6,725 nt of DNA, taken from an uncultured Bacteroidales bacterium (GTDB lineage Bacteria; Bacteroidota; Bacteroidia; Bacteroidales; Lentimicrobiaceae). The position numbers were made by a program, and so were the translations under genes. Every line of letters begins with the position of its first letter. The stretch's first letter is position 1. The stretch spans positions 1 to 6,725 of the forward strand of contig CALCQV010000160.1 of assembly GCA_937894795.1 (NCBI GenBank), given 5' to 3'. The notes beneath the pieces were generated by a model that saw only the letters and a list, made by a program, of their open reading frames with translations, searched no databases and was not told where the DNA came from. Shown one piece after another: positions 1 through 5,778 of the stretch.

Positions 1-367
1 CGGGGACTATTATTACTGTTTCACCATCAGAGGTAACTTCAGCTTCCTGTTGCATGGTTTCAGCATCCCTGACGATAGTACCCAGGGGTACTTCAATAAT
101 AACATCCTTACCATTGGCGCCGGTGCTGGTACTCTTACTGCCACCAACCCCATCGCCTGCCTTGATATGTTTTGTATATTTCAGGTGAAGGAGGGTCCAC
201 AACTGGGCATTTCCTTTAAGAATAATATGGCCACCCCTACCCCCATCACCTCCATCAGGACCGCCACGGGCATTGCCTCTCGTTCTGAGAAGGTGTGCCG
301 AACCGGCCCCACCTTGTCCGGAGCGCAGAAAGAGTTTTACGTAATCAACAAAATTGGATGATGCCAT
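1..367 (-). CDS. obg: Obg-family GTPase, N-terminal part (gene runs off the window start)
   Basis: The reverse strand reads ATG at 367-365 and stays open for 122 codons to the window edge. The protein starts MASSNFVDYVKLFLRSG and has the glycine-rich Obg fold: GQGGAG at residues 17-22, GGPDGGDGGRGGH at 35-47, LWTLLHLKY, and KDVIIEVPLGTIVRDAET. The GTPase (G) domain would lie beyond the edge, so GTP-binding motifs cannot be checked. Obg proteins are essential ribosome-associated GTPases involved in large-subunit assembly and stress responses. The start is 27 bp after the adk stop with no promoter-like box or Shine-Dalgarno in between, so it is probably the third gene of an hpt-adk-obg operon. 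One oddity is that the usual REKYIPK-type stretch before GGPDGG reads RTRGNAR at residues 28-34. Identity is seen directly from motifs; operon membership is inferred. Confidence 0.95.
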   Translation of the reverse strand, partial: MASSNFVDYVKLFLRSGQGGAGSAHLLRTRGNARGGPDGGDGGRGGHIILKGNAQLWTLLHLKYTKHIKAGDGVGGSKSTSTGANGKDVIIEVPLGTIVRDAETMQQEAEVTSDGETVIIVP

Positions 368-394
368 TTATAAAGCGGATTTAATAAAAGTGAA

Positions 395-1564
395 TTATCT
401 TAATATGCGCATTGCCTTTTCCACCTTGTCGCATAAACGCTGGAATACGGTCTGTTCATCACCCGAAGCATCCAGTGAAGCAAACTTATTCTGCCGGTCG
501 TAAAAATTACCAACAGCCCCTGTCTTCTCATTATACTCTTCAAGACGATGTATGATCAGGTCAGTATTAAGGTCATAGGCGCGGGCATTAGAAGTCTTGG
601 CCCTGTTGCTTAAACGTTTGACTGACTCGAGGGTAGATGCATTCAATTCAACACAGAATGAAACGGAAGAATCCAATCGCCTGAGAAGTCCATCCAGTAT
701 ATAAGCCTGGACGACAGTTCTGGGGAAGCCCTTAAAGACAAAACCTCTAACACCGTTGTGGAGGTTAATTTCACGTTCTATAAGCTGAATTACAATCTCA
801 TCGGAAACGAGATCCCCTCTATCCATAACAGCCTTCACCTGCTGACCGATTTCTGTATTTGCCTTTACCTCTTTACGCAGCAATGATCCGGTTGAGATAT
901 AATACAAATTGTATTTTTTTGCCAGCAACCGGCCCTGAGTACCTTTACCCGAGCCTGGTGCACCGGTTAGTACCAGATTGAACCATACATTCTGAAGTGT
1001 CCGGTCAACAGATTCGGTAAGTCGCTTAAAAACTTCAGGAATCAAACCAACCCCATCTATAGGAATATATTTGTTACGGAACTTATAGAATTCAATAACC
1101 GGCTTGGTTTTGTTTTCATATTCTTCCAGGCGAAATTCAATAACTTCAGCTGTATCATCACTTCTGCCTGACGACTTGCCACGCTCAAGCAGGCGGGCAA
1201 CGAGCTCTTCACGCGGCACTTCAAGGCTAAGCATACAGGCCAGTGAAGTGTTCATTTTAAGGAGCAAGCCTTCAAGAATATATGCTTGTACAAGAGTACG
1301 CGGGAAGCCATCAAATAAAATTCCATTATTGGCTGAACTAAGCATAATACGCTTTTCAATCAGCTCAACAATCATTTCATCAGATACCAGCTGTCCGCGA
1401 TCTATTATATCACTGGCTATCTTACCAAGTTCCGAGCCTTCGGCAATTTCATTGCGTAATAAATCACCTGTAGAGATATAGGTAAGTTTATACTTTTCAA
1501 TCAGAAGAGCCGATTGCGTACCTTTCCCGGCACCCGGAGGGCCAAATAATGCTATGTTAAGCAT
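395..1564 (-). CDS. adk: Tandem two-domain adenylate kinase (second domain apparently degenerate)
   Basis: Adenylate kinase interconverts ATP + AMP and 2 ADP in the cytoplasm. This 389-residue chain is about twice the usual length of roughly 190 for the short (lid-less) bacterial form, and contains two full copies. Domain 1 (about 1-189) is canonical: P-loop GPPGAGKGT at 8-16, STGDLLR at 31-37, DGFPRT at 85-90, RGKSSGRSDD at 128-137, R145 in RLEEY. Domain 2 (about 195-389) keeps the P-loop GAPGSGKGT (201-209) and arginines R230, R282, R317, R321, R328 and R340. It reads STGSLLR at 224-230 and KGFPRT at 278-283, and the short lid is SNARAYD (325-331), so three conserved acidic positions are changed. 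The halves share roughly 40% identity by eye, including VQAYIL(E/D)GLL. The reading frame is uninterrupted across the junction. It lies 34 bp after hpt and 27 bp before obg with no obvious promoter of its own. Domain 1 is probably the active kinase; the role of domain 2 is unknown. Confidence 0.95.
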   Translation of the reverse strand: MLNIALFGPPGAGKGTQSALLIEKYKLTYISTGDLLRNEIAEGSELGKIASDIIDRGQLVSDEMIVELIEKRIMLSSANNGILFDGFPRTLVQAYILEGLLLKMNTSLACMLSLEVPREELVARLLERGKSSGRSDDTAEVIEFRLEEYENKTKPVIEFYKFRNKYIPIDGVGLIPEVFKRLTESVDRTLQNVWFNLVLTGAPGSGKGTQGRLLAKKYNLYYISTGSLLRKEVKANTEIGQQVKAVMDRGDLVSDEIVIQLIEREINLHNGVRGFVFKGFPRTVVQAYILDGLLRRLDSSVSFCVELNASTLESVKRLSNRAKTSNARAYDLNTDLIIHRLEEYNEKTGAVGNFYDRQNKFASLDASGDEQTVFQRLCDKVEKAMRILR

Positions 1565-1598
1565 AAGTTCAAAGATTAATTCCTAAAATGGGATGCTA

Positions 1599-2138
1599 TT
1601 ATTCCACTATTTTATAAATATCTGGAAGATTTCGTGCGAAACCATCATAATCAAGTCCGTAACCAACTATAAAGTCATTGGGAATTTCCAAACCCACATA
1701 GTCAATATTAAAATCCCCCTGAAAAGCCTTAGGTTTAAATAACAAAGTAGCTATGCGTATTTTACCAACACCATGAGATTTTAGCAAATCCATCAATACA
1801 TTCAATGTATTGCCCGTATCAATGATATCCTCAACAATAATAACAGAGCGACCGGTCAGGTCTTCATTCAGGCCTATCAGCTCCTTTACCGTATCAGTGC
1901 TTCTGGTACCTGAATAGGAAGCTAATTTAATAAATGTGATACTGCAATTTACCGTTACTTTTTTCAATAAATCGGCGGCAAACATAAAAGCACCGTTAAG
2001 AACTACCAGAAAAACGGGATTCTCAGTTACCGTATCTAGGTTTATGGTATCAGCAACCTTTTGAATTGCGGCATCAATAACATCAGCTTTAATGAAAGTT
2101 CTGAAGTCCTTATCCTTGACTCTGATAGTACGCTCCAT
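1599..2138 (-). CDS. hpt: Hypoxanthine (guanine) phosphoribosyltransferase
   Basis: This type I phosphoribosyltransferase joins hypoxanthine or guanine to PRPP, giving IMP or GMP, in cytoplasmic purine salvage. The 179-residue product has the normal family length and all main motifs: LNGAFMF at 48-54, the flexible-loop sequence KLASYSGT at 71-78, the PRPP-binding motif VIIVEDIIDTGNT at 99-111 with the paired acidic residues E103/D104, and the base-binding C-terminal segment DFIVGYGLDYDG at 155-166. The ATG at 2138 is chosen because a TACCTTTG -7 box lies 20 nt upstream, leaving room only for a short leader, and because the protein starts where the family usually does. It is first in the minus-strand hpt-adk-obg unit and divergent from purE. 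Preference for hypoxanthine over guanine cannot be read from the sequence. Confidence 0.96.
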   Translation of the reverse strand: MERTIRVKDKDFRTFIKADVIDAAIQKVADTINLDTVTENPVFLVVLNGAFMFAADLLKKVTVNCSITFIKLASYSGTRSTDTVKELIGLNEDLTGRSVIIVEDIIDTGNTLNVLMDLLKSHGVGKIRIATLLFKPKAFQGDFNIDYVGLEIPNDFIVGYGLDYDGFARNLPDIYKIVE

Positions 2139-2158
2139 ACAAATATGATTAGAAGCTG

Positions 2159-2166
2159 CAAAGGTA
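2159..2166 (-). promoter_or_regulatory. Predicted -7 promoter box of hpt
   Basis: The minus strand reads TACCTTTG, a perfect match to the Bacteroidota primary-sigma -7 consensus TAnnTTTG. Its 3' end is 20 nt from the hpt ATG, predicting a leader of roughly 10-15 nt. No TTG-type -33 element sits at the usual spacing, which is common because that element is weakly conserved in this phylum. The same octamer occurs at both genes of the other divergent region (5713-5749). Confidence 0.6.
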
Positions 2167-2231
2167 TCAATTTTAGCTTCATAACTATATATAAAAACAA
2201 GGCAGTCAACAAAACATACAGGCTAATTGTT

Positions 2232-2239
2232 TATGTTTG
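2232..2239 (+). promoter_or_regulatory. Predicted -7 promoter box of purE
   Basis: TATGTTTG matches the Bacteroidota TAnnTTTG consensus exactly and ends 19 nt before the purE ATG. That position supports the ATG at 2259 over any upstream in-frame start. No clear -33 TTG is seen at the expected distance. Confidence 0.6.
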
Positions 2240-2258
2240 CATCATAAAAAAGAAGCCA

Positions 2259-2768
2259 ATGACACCTAAAGTTAGTATTATTATGGGCAGCACTTCTGAC
2301 CTGCCCATCATGAAAGAAGCAGCTGATATACTGAATGAGTTTAAGATTCCATTTGAAATTAACGCCTTATCTGCCCATAGGACGCCTGAAGAGGTGGAGA
2401 AGTTCAGTAAAGGGGCTTATGATAAAGGTATCAGGGTTATTATTGCAGGAGCAGGCATGGCCGCACACCTGGCAGGAGTAATTGCCGCAATGACCCCTCT
2501 GCCTGTGATTGGTGTTCCAATAAAGGCTTCACTCGACGGACTTGACTCCCTGCTGGCCATGGTTCAAATGCCTCCGGGTATTCCGGTTGCAACAGTTGCA
2601 ATTAACGGAGCGCGTAATGCTGGAATATTGGCCGTTCAAATATTGTCAGTTGACGACAAGGAACTATATGCTAAGCTGATGACATTCAAGGAAGACCTCA
2701 AACAAAAGATTGTAAAGGCTAATGAAGAGCTGAATCTTGTAAAATACGATTACAGGGTAATTCAGTAA
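2259..2768 (+). CDS. purE: N5-carboxyaminoimidazole ribonucleotide mutase (class I PurE)
   Basis: PurE moves the carboxyl group of N5-CAIR to carbon to give CAIR in de novo purine synthesis, normally after PurK, which is not in this window. The 169-residue product has the PurE signatures: MGSTSDLP at 9-16, the SAHRTP motif at 38-43 with the catalytic histidine H40, GAGMAAHLAGVIAAMT at 64-79, PVIGVPIK at 82-89, and GLDSLLAMVQMPPGIPVATVAI at 94-115. The DSLL..VQMP.G.PV block points to the bacterial class I mutase rather than the class II AIR carboxylase. The frame is open further upstream to an ATG at 2061. That longer start is rejected because it would run antisense through hpt, add 66 residues unlike PurE, and bypass the -7 box 19 nt before ATG 2259. 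A weak A-rich AGAAG precedes the start. Confidence 0.96.
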   Translation: MTPKVSIIMGSTSDLPIMKEAADILNEFKIPFEINALSAHRTPEEVEKFSKGAYDKGIRVIIAGAGMAAHLAGVIAAMTPLPVIGVPIKASLDGLDSLLAMVQMPPGIPVATVAINGARNAGILAVQILSVDDKELYAKLMTFKEDLKQKIVKANEELNLVKYDYRVIQ

Positions 2769-2924
2769 AATTTGGTCAAGAATAAGAGCAAAAAAGACAA
2801 AAGAAAGAGTCAGGATTTTAATTTTCAAGAATCGGGCAGGAGGAAATTTAATAACATTTCATCCTGTCAGATTTATTGGCTCTTCACCATAGCTCTTATT
2901 AGGATTTGACAATCTACACCCTTT
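2769..2924. other. Convergent purE/methyltransferase gap with inverted repeats
   Basis: The stop codons of purE and the methyltransferase face each other across 156 bp. The gap begins with a purine-rich run (about 2776-2810, many A tracts) and holds a hairpin-forming repeat at 2837-2866. A 9-bp inverted repeat, AATAAGAGC at 2781-2789 and GCTCTTATT at 2892-2900, brackets most of it. No coding potential is evident. The likely job is termination of both transcripts. Confidence 0.5.
2837..2866. terminator. Possible bidirectional terminator hairpin
   Basis: The 11-nt arms CAGGAGGAAAT (2837-2847) and ATTTCATCCTG (2856-2866) pair with a single mismatch around an 8-nt loop. On the plus strand a G-T and a G-C pair can extend the base. 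Neither side has a strong uridine tract directly after the stem, though T-rich sequence follows further on in the minus direction (complement of about 2789-2806). It sits between two converging genes, where a terminator is expected, so the call rests partly on position. Confidence 0.35.
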
Positions 2925-3608
2925 TCATTTTACTCTCAGCATCATCAACCCATCACGTATAGGCAACAACAGGTTTTCCACCCTTGGGTCATTCATAACA
3001 TGCTTATTGAAGGCAATAATGCCTTTGGTTTCCTTGTCAGTATAGGCACTTTCGTCGAATACCCTTCCATACCACAGAACATTGTCGGCAATGATGAAAC
3101 CACCCGGTTGCATATATGAGATGCACAACTCGTAATAATCGATGTAATTTTCCTTATCGGCATCAATGAACACCAGATCGATTGGGGATTCAAGTTTTGG
3201 AATAATCACTGCGGGAATAATCTCTTTGGCATTACCCTGATAGACGGTAATCTTATCATGAAGCCCGGCACGGGTAATGAATTCTTCAACAATATCAGCA
3301 ACCTCCGGATTATTGTCAATGGTATGAAGCATGGCACCATGAGCTAACCCTCTTGCCATGTAAATAGAAGAATAGCCGGTGTAAGTTCCGATTTCCACCA
3401 CCGTTTGAGCCTGCATCATCTGGCATATCATCTGGAGGAATCTCCCCTGGATGGGACCTGACAGCATTCCGGCGGTAGTAAACGACAAGTGTGTTCTACG
3501 CACCAGTTCAGCCAGGAGATTATCATCAGGCAATGAAAAATCATGTGCATACTGCTCATACCTCCTGCTGGTGGTTGCGTATTGTTGTTTTTCAAAAAGT
3601 TCTTCCAT
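2925..3608 (-). CDS. Class I SAM-dependent O-methyltransferase (COMT-like, methyltransferase family 3)
   Basis: The 227-residue product is a full-length small O-methyltransferase of the catechol/caffeoyl-CoA type that also includes the tRNA-modifying enzyme TrmR (YrrM). SAM-binding motif I is VVEIGTYTGYSS at 70-81. The metal and substrate acidic residues lie in FIDADKENY (147-155) and IIADNVLWYGRV (172-183), and the chain ends in the typical DGLMMLRVK. There is no signal peptide or membrane segment, so it should act in the cytoplasm. The true methyl acceptor (tRNA uridine, a small catechol-like compound, or other) cannot be decided from the sequence. It starts 81 bp after the M16 peptidase stop on the same strand. 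I see no TAnnTTTG box in that gap, so it is probably transcribed from the peptidase promoter. Confidence 0.9.
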   Translation of the reverse strand: MEELFEKQQYATTSRRYEQYAHDFSLPDDNLLAELVRRTHLSFTTAGMLSGPIQGRFLQMICQMMQAQTVVEIGTYTGYSSIYMARGLAHGAMLHTIDNNPEVADIVEEFITRAGLHDKITVYQGNAKEIIPAVIIPKLESPIDLVFIDADKENYIDYYELCISYMQPGGFIIADNVLWYGRVFDESAYTDKETKGIIAFNKHVMNDPRVENLLLPIRDGLMMLRVK

Positions 3609-3689
3609 AGTCGTTCAAGTTAAACCATACAATGTCATACACTCATCCTGTATCATAATGTAGAAAGTGAAATCATTCCTCGACTACCG

Positions 3690-4919
3690 CTATTTCCGGT
3701 TGAGGTAAACAAGACTACTCATCTTGTCAGGATTAAGGATTTCATTGGCAATATCCTGCAAATCTTCTGATGTTACTGCTAGAACCTTCTTTATCAACAT
3801 CTCAGGAGTATCAACGGTATCATATACCAAAACGCTTTTAGCCATGGAGAGCGTGTCGTTGAGATTTGATTCAAATGAGATAGCCATCTGACCGGCAAAT
3901 TGTTGCTTTGCCAAATGCAACTGCATAGTGCCAAGCTTTTTTTCTCTAAACTTTGAAAGCTCTATATTAACAAGATAAAGAGCCTTATCGAGCGATCCGT
4001 TATCTATGCCCAGGTAAATCATAAATGACCCTGTATCACAATAGGGTGTATAAGCTGATTCAATATTGTATGAAATGCCGCTCTTTTCACGCAAAGCCAT
4101 GCTCAACCTTGAATTCATGGCCGGCCCACCCAGCATATTTGTAAGCAAAGCCAGAGGAGTTCTCCTTTGATCAGCATAACTGTATGCAGGACCACCAATC
4201 ATGCAATGGGTTTGAAAGCCTGTTTTTTTCAGTACGATATCCTTTTTTTGATAATCATTAAAAGGAGTTCTTCCTTTGGCACGTGGATTCGACTGTATGA
4301 CACCAAAGTAGGTTTCTGCAAGCTTGACAACCTTCTTAAAAGGAATATTTCCAACTGAGCTTATTACTATTTGATCAGTATTATAATGACGTGCAATAAA
4401 GGAGAGGATTTTATTTCTGGTAATCTTTTTAACTGCAGAAGGAGTAGCCAGGATAGGTTTTGCCAGGGGATGATCTTTAAAGACCATCTCTTCAAAATCA
4501 TCAAATATTAACTCGGCCGGAGTATCCTTATAACCATTGATCTCATCTATCACCACGTCCTTTTCCTTTGCAATTTCCTTTTCAGGGAATGTTGAATTGG
4601 TAAGTATATCGGCAAAGAGATCAAAGGCACGTTGATAGTATTGACCTATGAAGGAGGCATGAATACAGGTCTCTTCTTTCGTGGTATATGCATTTAAGTC
4701 GGCTCCAATATTTTCGAGATAACCTAAAACATGGTGCATCTTCCTCTTATTGGTACCTTTGAATATCATATGCTCAATAAAATGAGCCAGGCCGGCTTCA
4801 TTAGGCTCTTCATCACGTGTACCCGTGTTTATCATCACGGCAAGATGGCCTACCAGTGTATCCGTACAACGATGCACAATCCTGATACCATTGGGTAAAG
4901 TATGAAACAAGTATTCCAT
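3690..4919 (-). CDS. M16-family (insulinase/processing-peptidase-like) zinc metallopeptidase
   Basis: This 409-residue protein has the inverted zinc motif HFIEH at 46-50 (H46, E49, H50) and the third ligand E126 in VIDEINGY. The spacing of 75 residues is as expected for M16. The C-terminal half keeps LLTNMLGGPAMNSRL (about 259-272) and LREKSGISY (276-284) with R277 and Y284, the substrate-binding arginine/tyrosine pair of the family. Both functional halves are thus in one chain of usual M16B length (about 400-430), which suggests an active homodimer rather than a half-enzyme needing a partner. No signal peptide is visible, so it probably cleaves peptides in the cytoplasm; the substrate is unknown. 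The ATG at 4919 lies 17 nt after a TAATTTTG -7 box. The downstream O-methyltransferase is likely cotranscribed. Confidence 0.94.
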   Translation of the reverse strand: MEYLFHTLPNGIRIVHRCTDTLVGHLAVMINTGTRDEEPNEAGLAHFIEHMIFKGTNKRKMHHVLGYLENIGADLNAYTTKEETCIHASFIGQYYQRAFDLFADILTNSTFPEKEIAKEKDVVIDEINGYKDTPAELIFDDFEEMVFKDHPLAKPILATPSAVKKITRNKILSFIARHYNTDQIVISSVGNIPFKKVVKLAETYFGVIQSNPRAKGRTPFNDYQKKDIVLKKTGFQTHCMIGGPAYSYADQRRTPLALLTNMLGGPAMNSRLSMALREKSGISYNIESAYTPYCDTGSFMIYLGIDNGSLDKALYLVNIELSKFREKKLGTMQLHLAKQQFAGQMAISFESNLNDTLSMAKSVLVYDTVDTPEMLIKKVLAVTSEDLQDIANEILNPDKMSSLVYLNRK

Positions 4920-4936
4920 GATAAAATTTGAGGGTG

Positions 4937-4944
4937 CAAAATTA
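4937..4944 (-). promoter_or_regulatory. Predicted -7 promoter box of the M16 peptidase
   Basis: The minus strand reads TAATTTTG, a perfect TAnnTTTG match, ending 17 nt before the ATG. No good TTG-type -33 element is seen upstream. It would drive the peptidase and probably the methyltransferase after it. Confidence 0.55.
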
Positions 4945-5141
4945 CGAAAAAATAGAGTATGACCAGCTTCTCAGGACTTATAGAATTGACAGGCAACAAA
5001 CTGCATCAATAATCCATATATCAGCAGCTAAGTCTGTACATTATGGCAGGTCAGTTTAAGGGATCAGGAATAGGGAGGTTTAGTCCGATTTTATGCCTGG
5101 CACATCAACTTGCCCCAGAATTCCATAAACATTGAAACAGT
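4945..5141. other. Non-coding gap between the lipoprotein and M16 peptidase genes
   Basis: This 197-bp stretch lies downstream of the lipoprotein stop and upstream of the peptidase promoter. I find no convincing gene, RNA structure or strong terminator. A 30-codon open frame at 5043-5135 on the plus strand has no promoter box or recognisable sequence. A short 6-bp inverted repeat (GACTTA at 4976-4981, TAAGTC at 5029-5034) is within chance expectation. Confidence 0.4.
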
Positions 5142-5690
5142 CTATTTTGCGGCAAGTGGAAAGTTCTTCACGTACGAAATCCAGAAAAGGGGCAAATGTC
5201 CGCGCAGTTCACCACTCTCAGTGTAGCTTTCCAGCATTGGACACATCCCAATCACTTTCTTGGTAATCATACCGGTTTCCTCATTAAGATACCACTCTTC
5301 AAGGAAACGGATCTTAGTGATATCTGAAAGCTGTAATTCATTGGTAACTAATGTGTCAAATTCCTCATAGGGCGGGTAATCACGGGTAAGTGTCATGAGC
5401 TCTTTACGTTTACAACGCTCCTCAATTTGTTCAGCCGTCATCTCCTTATAGGTCAGGACATCATAAACCTTATTTTTGCCCGCTTTTGATACATTTACCA
5501 GTGATTTAACCACTATTTCCCTTTTATTATTCTCAAGGTTCTGAACCCACCACTCCAGATCTTTCTCAGGCGAGGTAATGGTAACATCATATTGAATCCT
5601 TTCTGTAAGCACAGAACCTTTTTTATTGCCACAAGAACCGGCTAAAACCATAACAACAGGAAGAAAAAAGATAAACACCAACCTTCTCAT
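5142..5690 (-). CDS. Lipoprotein with GldN/PorN-like C-terminal half
   Basis: The 182-residue product has a lipoprotein signal: MRR, a hydrophobic core at about 4-17, and the lipobox-like AGSC with C20 as the acylated residue. The following GNKKGS is basic rather than acidic, so it lacks the acidic surface-export signal described for Bacteroidota lipoproteins and may stay on the periplasmic side. The second half resembles the gliding/type IX secretion protein GldN (PorN) from memory: KIRFLEEWYLNEETG (126-140) followed by VIGMCP (146-151) and GELRGHLPLFWISY (160-173), like GldN's K-R-E-W-F...I-G-I-P...G-E-L-R-G...P-L-F-W-Y pattern. KVYD (74-77) and a threonine/glutamate-rich helix may match the upstream part. 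True GldN is longer, usually has a signal peptide rather than a lipid anchor, and is encoded with gldKLM, none of which are here. This is therefore better read as an orphan relative. The ATG at 5690 lies 22 nt after a TACCTTTG box. Confidence 0.85.
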   Translation of the reverse strand: MRRLVFIFFLPVVMVLAGSCGNKKGSVLTERIQYDVTITSPEKDLEWWVQNLENNKREIVVKSLVNVSKAGKNKVYDVLTYKEMTAEQIEERCKRKELMTLTRDYPPYEEFDTLVTNELQLSDITKIRFLEEWYLNEETGMITKKVIGMCPMLESYTESGELRGHLPLFWISYVKNFPLAAK

Positions 5691-5712
5691 AAGATTCTTT
5701 TTATTAATGGAT

Positions 5713-5720
5713 CAAAGGTA
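5713..5720 (-). promoter_or_regulatory. Predicted -7 promoter box of the GldN-like lipoprotein gene
   Basis: The minus strand reads TACCTTTG (perfect TAnnTTTG), ending 22 nt before the ATG at 5690. A TTTG on the same strand at 5738-5735 lies 14 bp upstream, shorter than the usual -33/-7 spacing. Confidence 0.6.
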
Positions 5721-5741
5721 CTAAATTAGGAAAGCAAAGAC

Positions 5742-5749
5742 TACCTTTG
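5742..5749 (+). promoter_or_regulatory. Predicted -7 promoter box of the TMTC-like gene
   Basis: TACCTTTG on the plus strand matches TAnnTTTG exactly and ends 29 nt before the ATG at 5779. No TTG is present at the usual -33 distance. It is the mirror copy of the box at 5713-5720. Confidence 0.55.
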
Positions 5750-5778
5750 CAAAATATTTAAAGTATCAGTTTAATGGA

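Larger units (their letters stand above)
2139..2258. promoter_or_regulatory. Divergent hpt/purE intergenic promoter region
   Basis: These 120 bp separate the start codons of hpt (minus) and purE (plus), so purine salvage and de novo purine synthesis are controlled from one short region. It contains an outward-facing -7 box for each gene, listed separately. The centre is A/T-rich (2181-2200). I do not see a PurR-type palindrome or a purine riboswitch fold, and both predicted leaders are too short for one. Confidence 0.7.
5691..5778. promoter_or_regulatory. Divergent promoter region, lipoprotein/glycosyltransferase-like gene
   Basis: These 88 bp separate two divergent start codons and hold two outward-facing -7 boxes that are exact inverted copies (CAAAGGTA at 5713-5720, TACCTTTG at 5742-5749), 21 bp apart. 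Upstream elements of each promoter would have to overlap the other's -7 box, so the two may compete for polymerase or be co-regulated. That consequence is inferred. Confidence 0.6.

Noticed and set aside
50..361. Plus-strand open frame of 103 codons
   Set aside because: It lies wholly antisense to the Obg coding region, whose reverse-strand translation is clearly conserved; the plus-strand product has no recognisable motifs.
1104..1481. Plus-strand open frame of 125 codons
   Set aside because: Antisense to domain 1 of the adenylate kinase; serine/arginine-rich composition typical of a shadow frame.
395..1564. Two separate adk genes split by a frameshift or missing stop
   Set aside because: The frame is continuous through the junction, with no start context or promoter box for a separate second gene and a smooth linker at about residues 189-195, so a genuine fused tandem protein is the simpler reading.
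2061..2258. Upstream in-frame extension of purE to an ATG at 2061
   Set aside because: It would read antisense through the 5' part of hpt, add 66 residues unlike PurE, and start upstream of the -7 box at 2232-2239. The family start fits ATG 2259.
2139..2258. Purine riboswitch upstream of hpt or purE
   Set aside because: The -7 boxes leave leaders of only about 10-15 nt, too short for an aptamer, and the conserved purine-aptamer core is not seen.
3609..3689. Independent promoter for the O-methyltransferase
   Set aside because: No TAnnTTTG on the minus strand; the nearest partial match (TAACTTG) is only about 8 nt from the ATG, too close to be a -7 box.
5043..5135. Possible 30-residue small protein on the plus strand in the 222-bp gap
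   Set aside because: No promoter box, no ribosome site, no hydrophobic or charged pattern suggesting a toxin or leader peptide; expected by chance.
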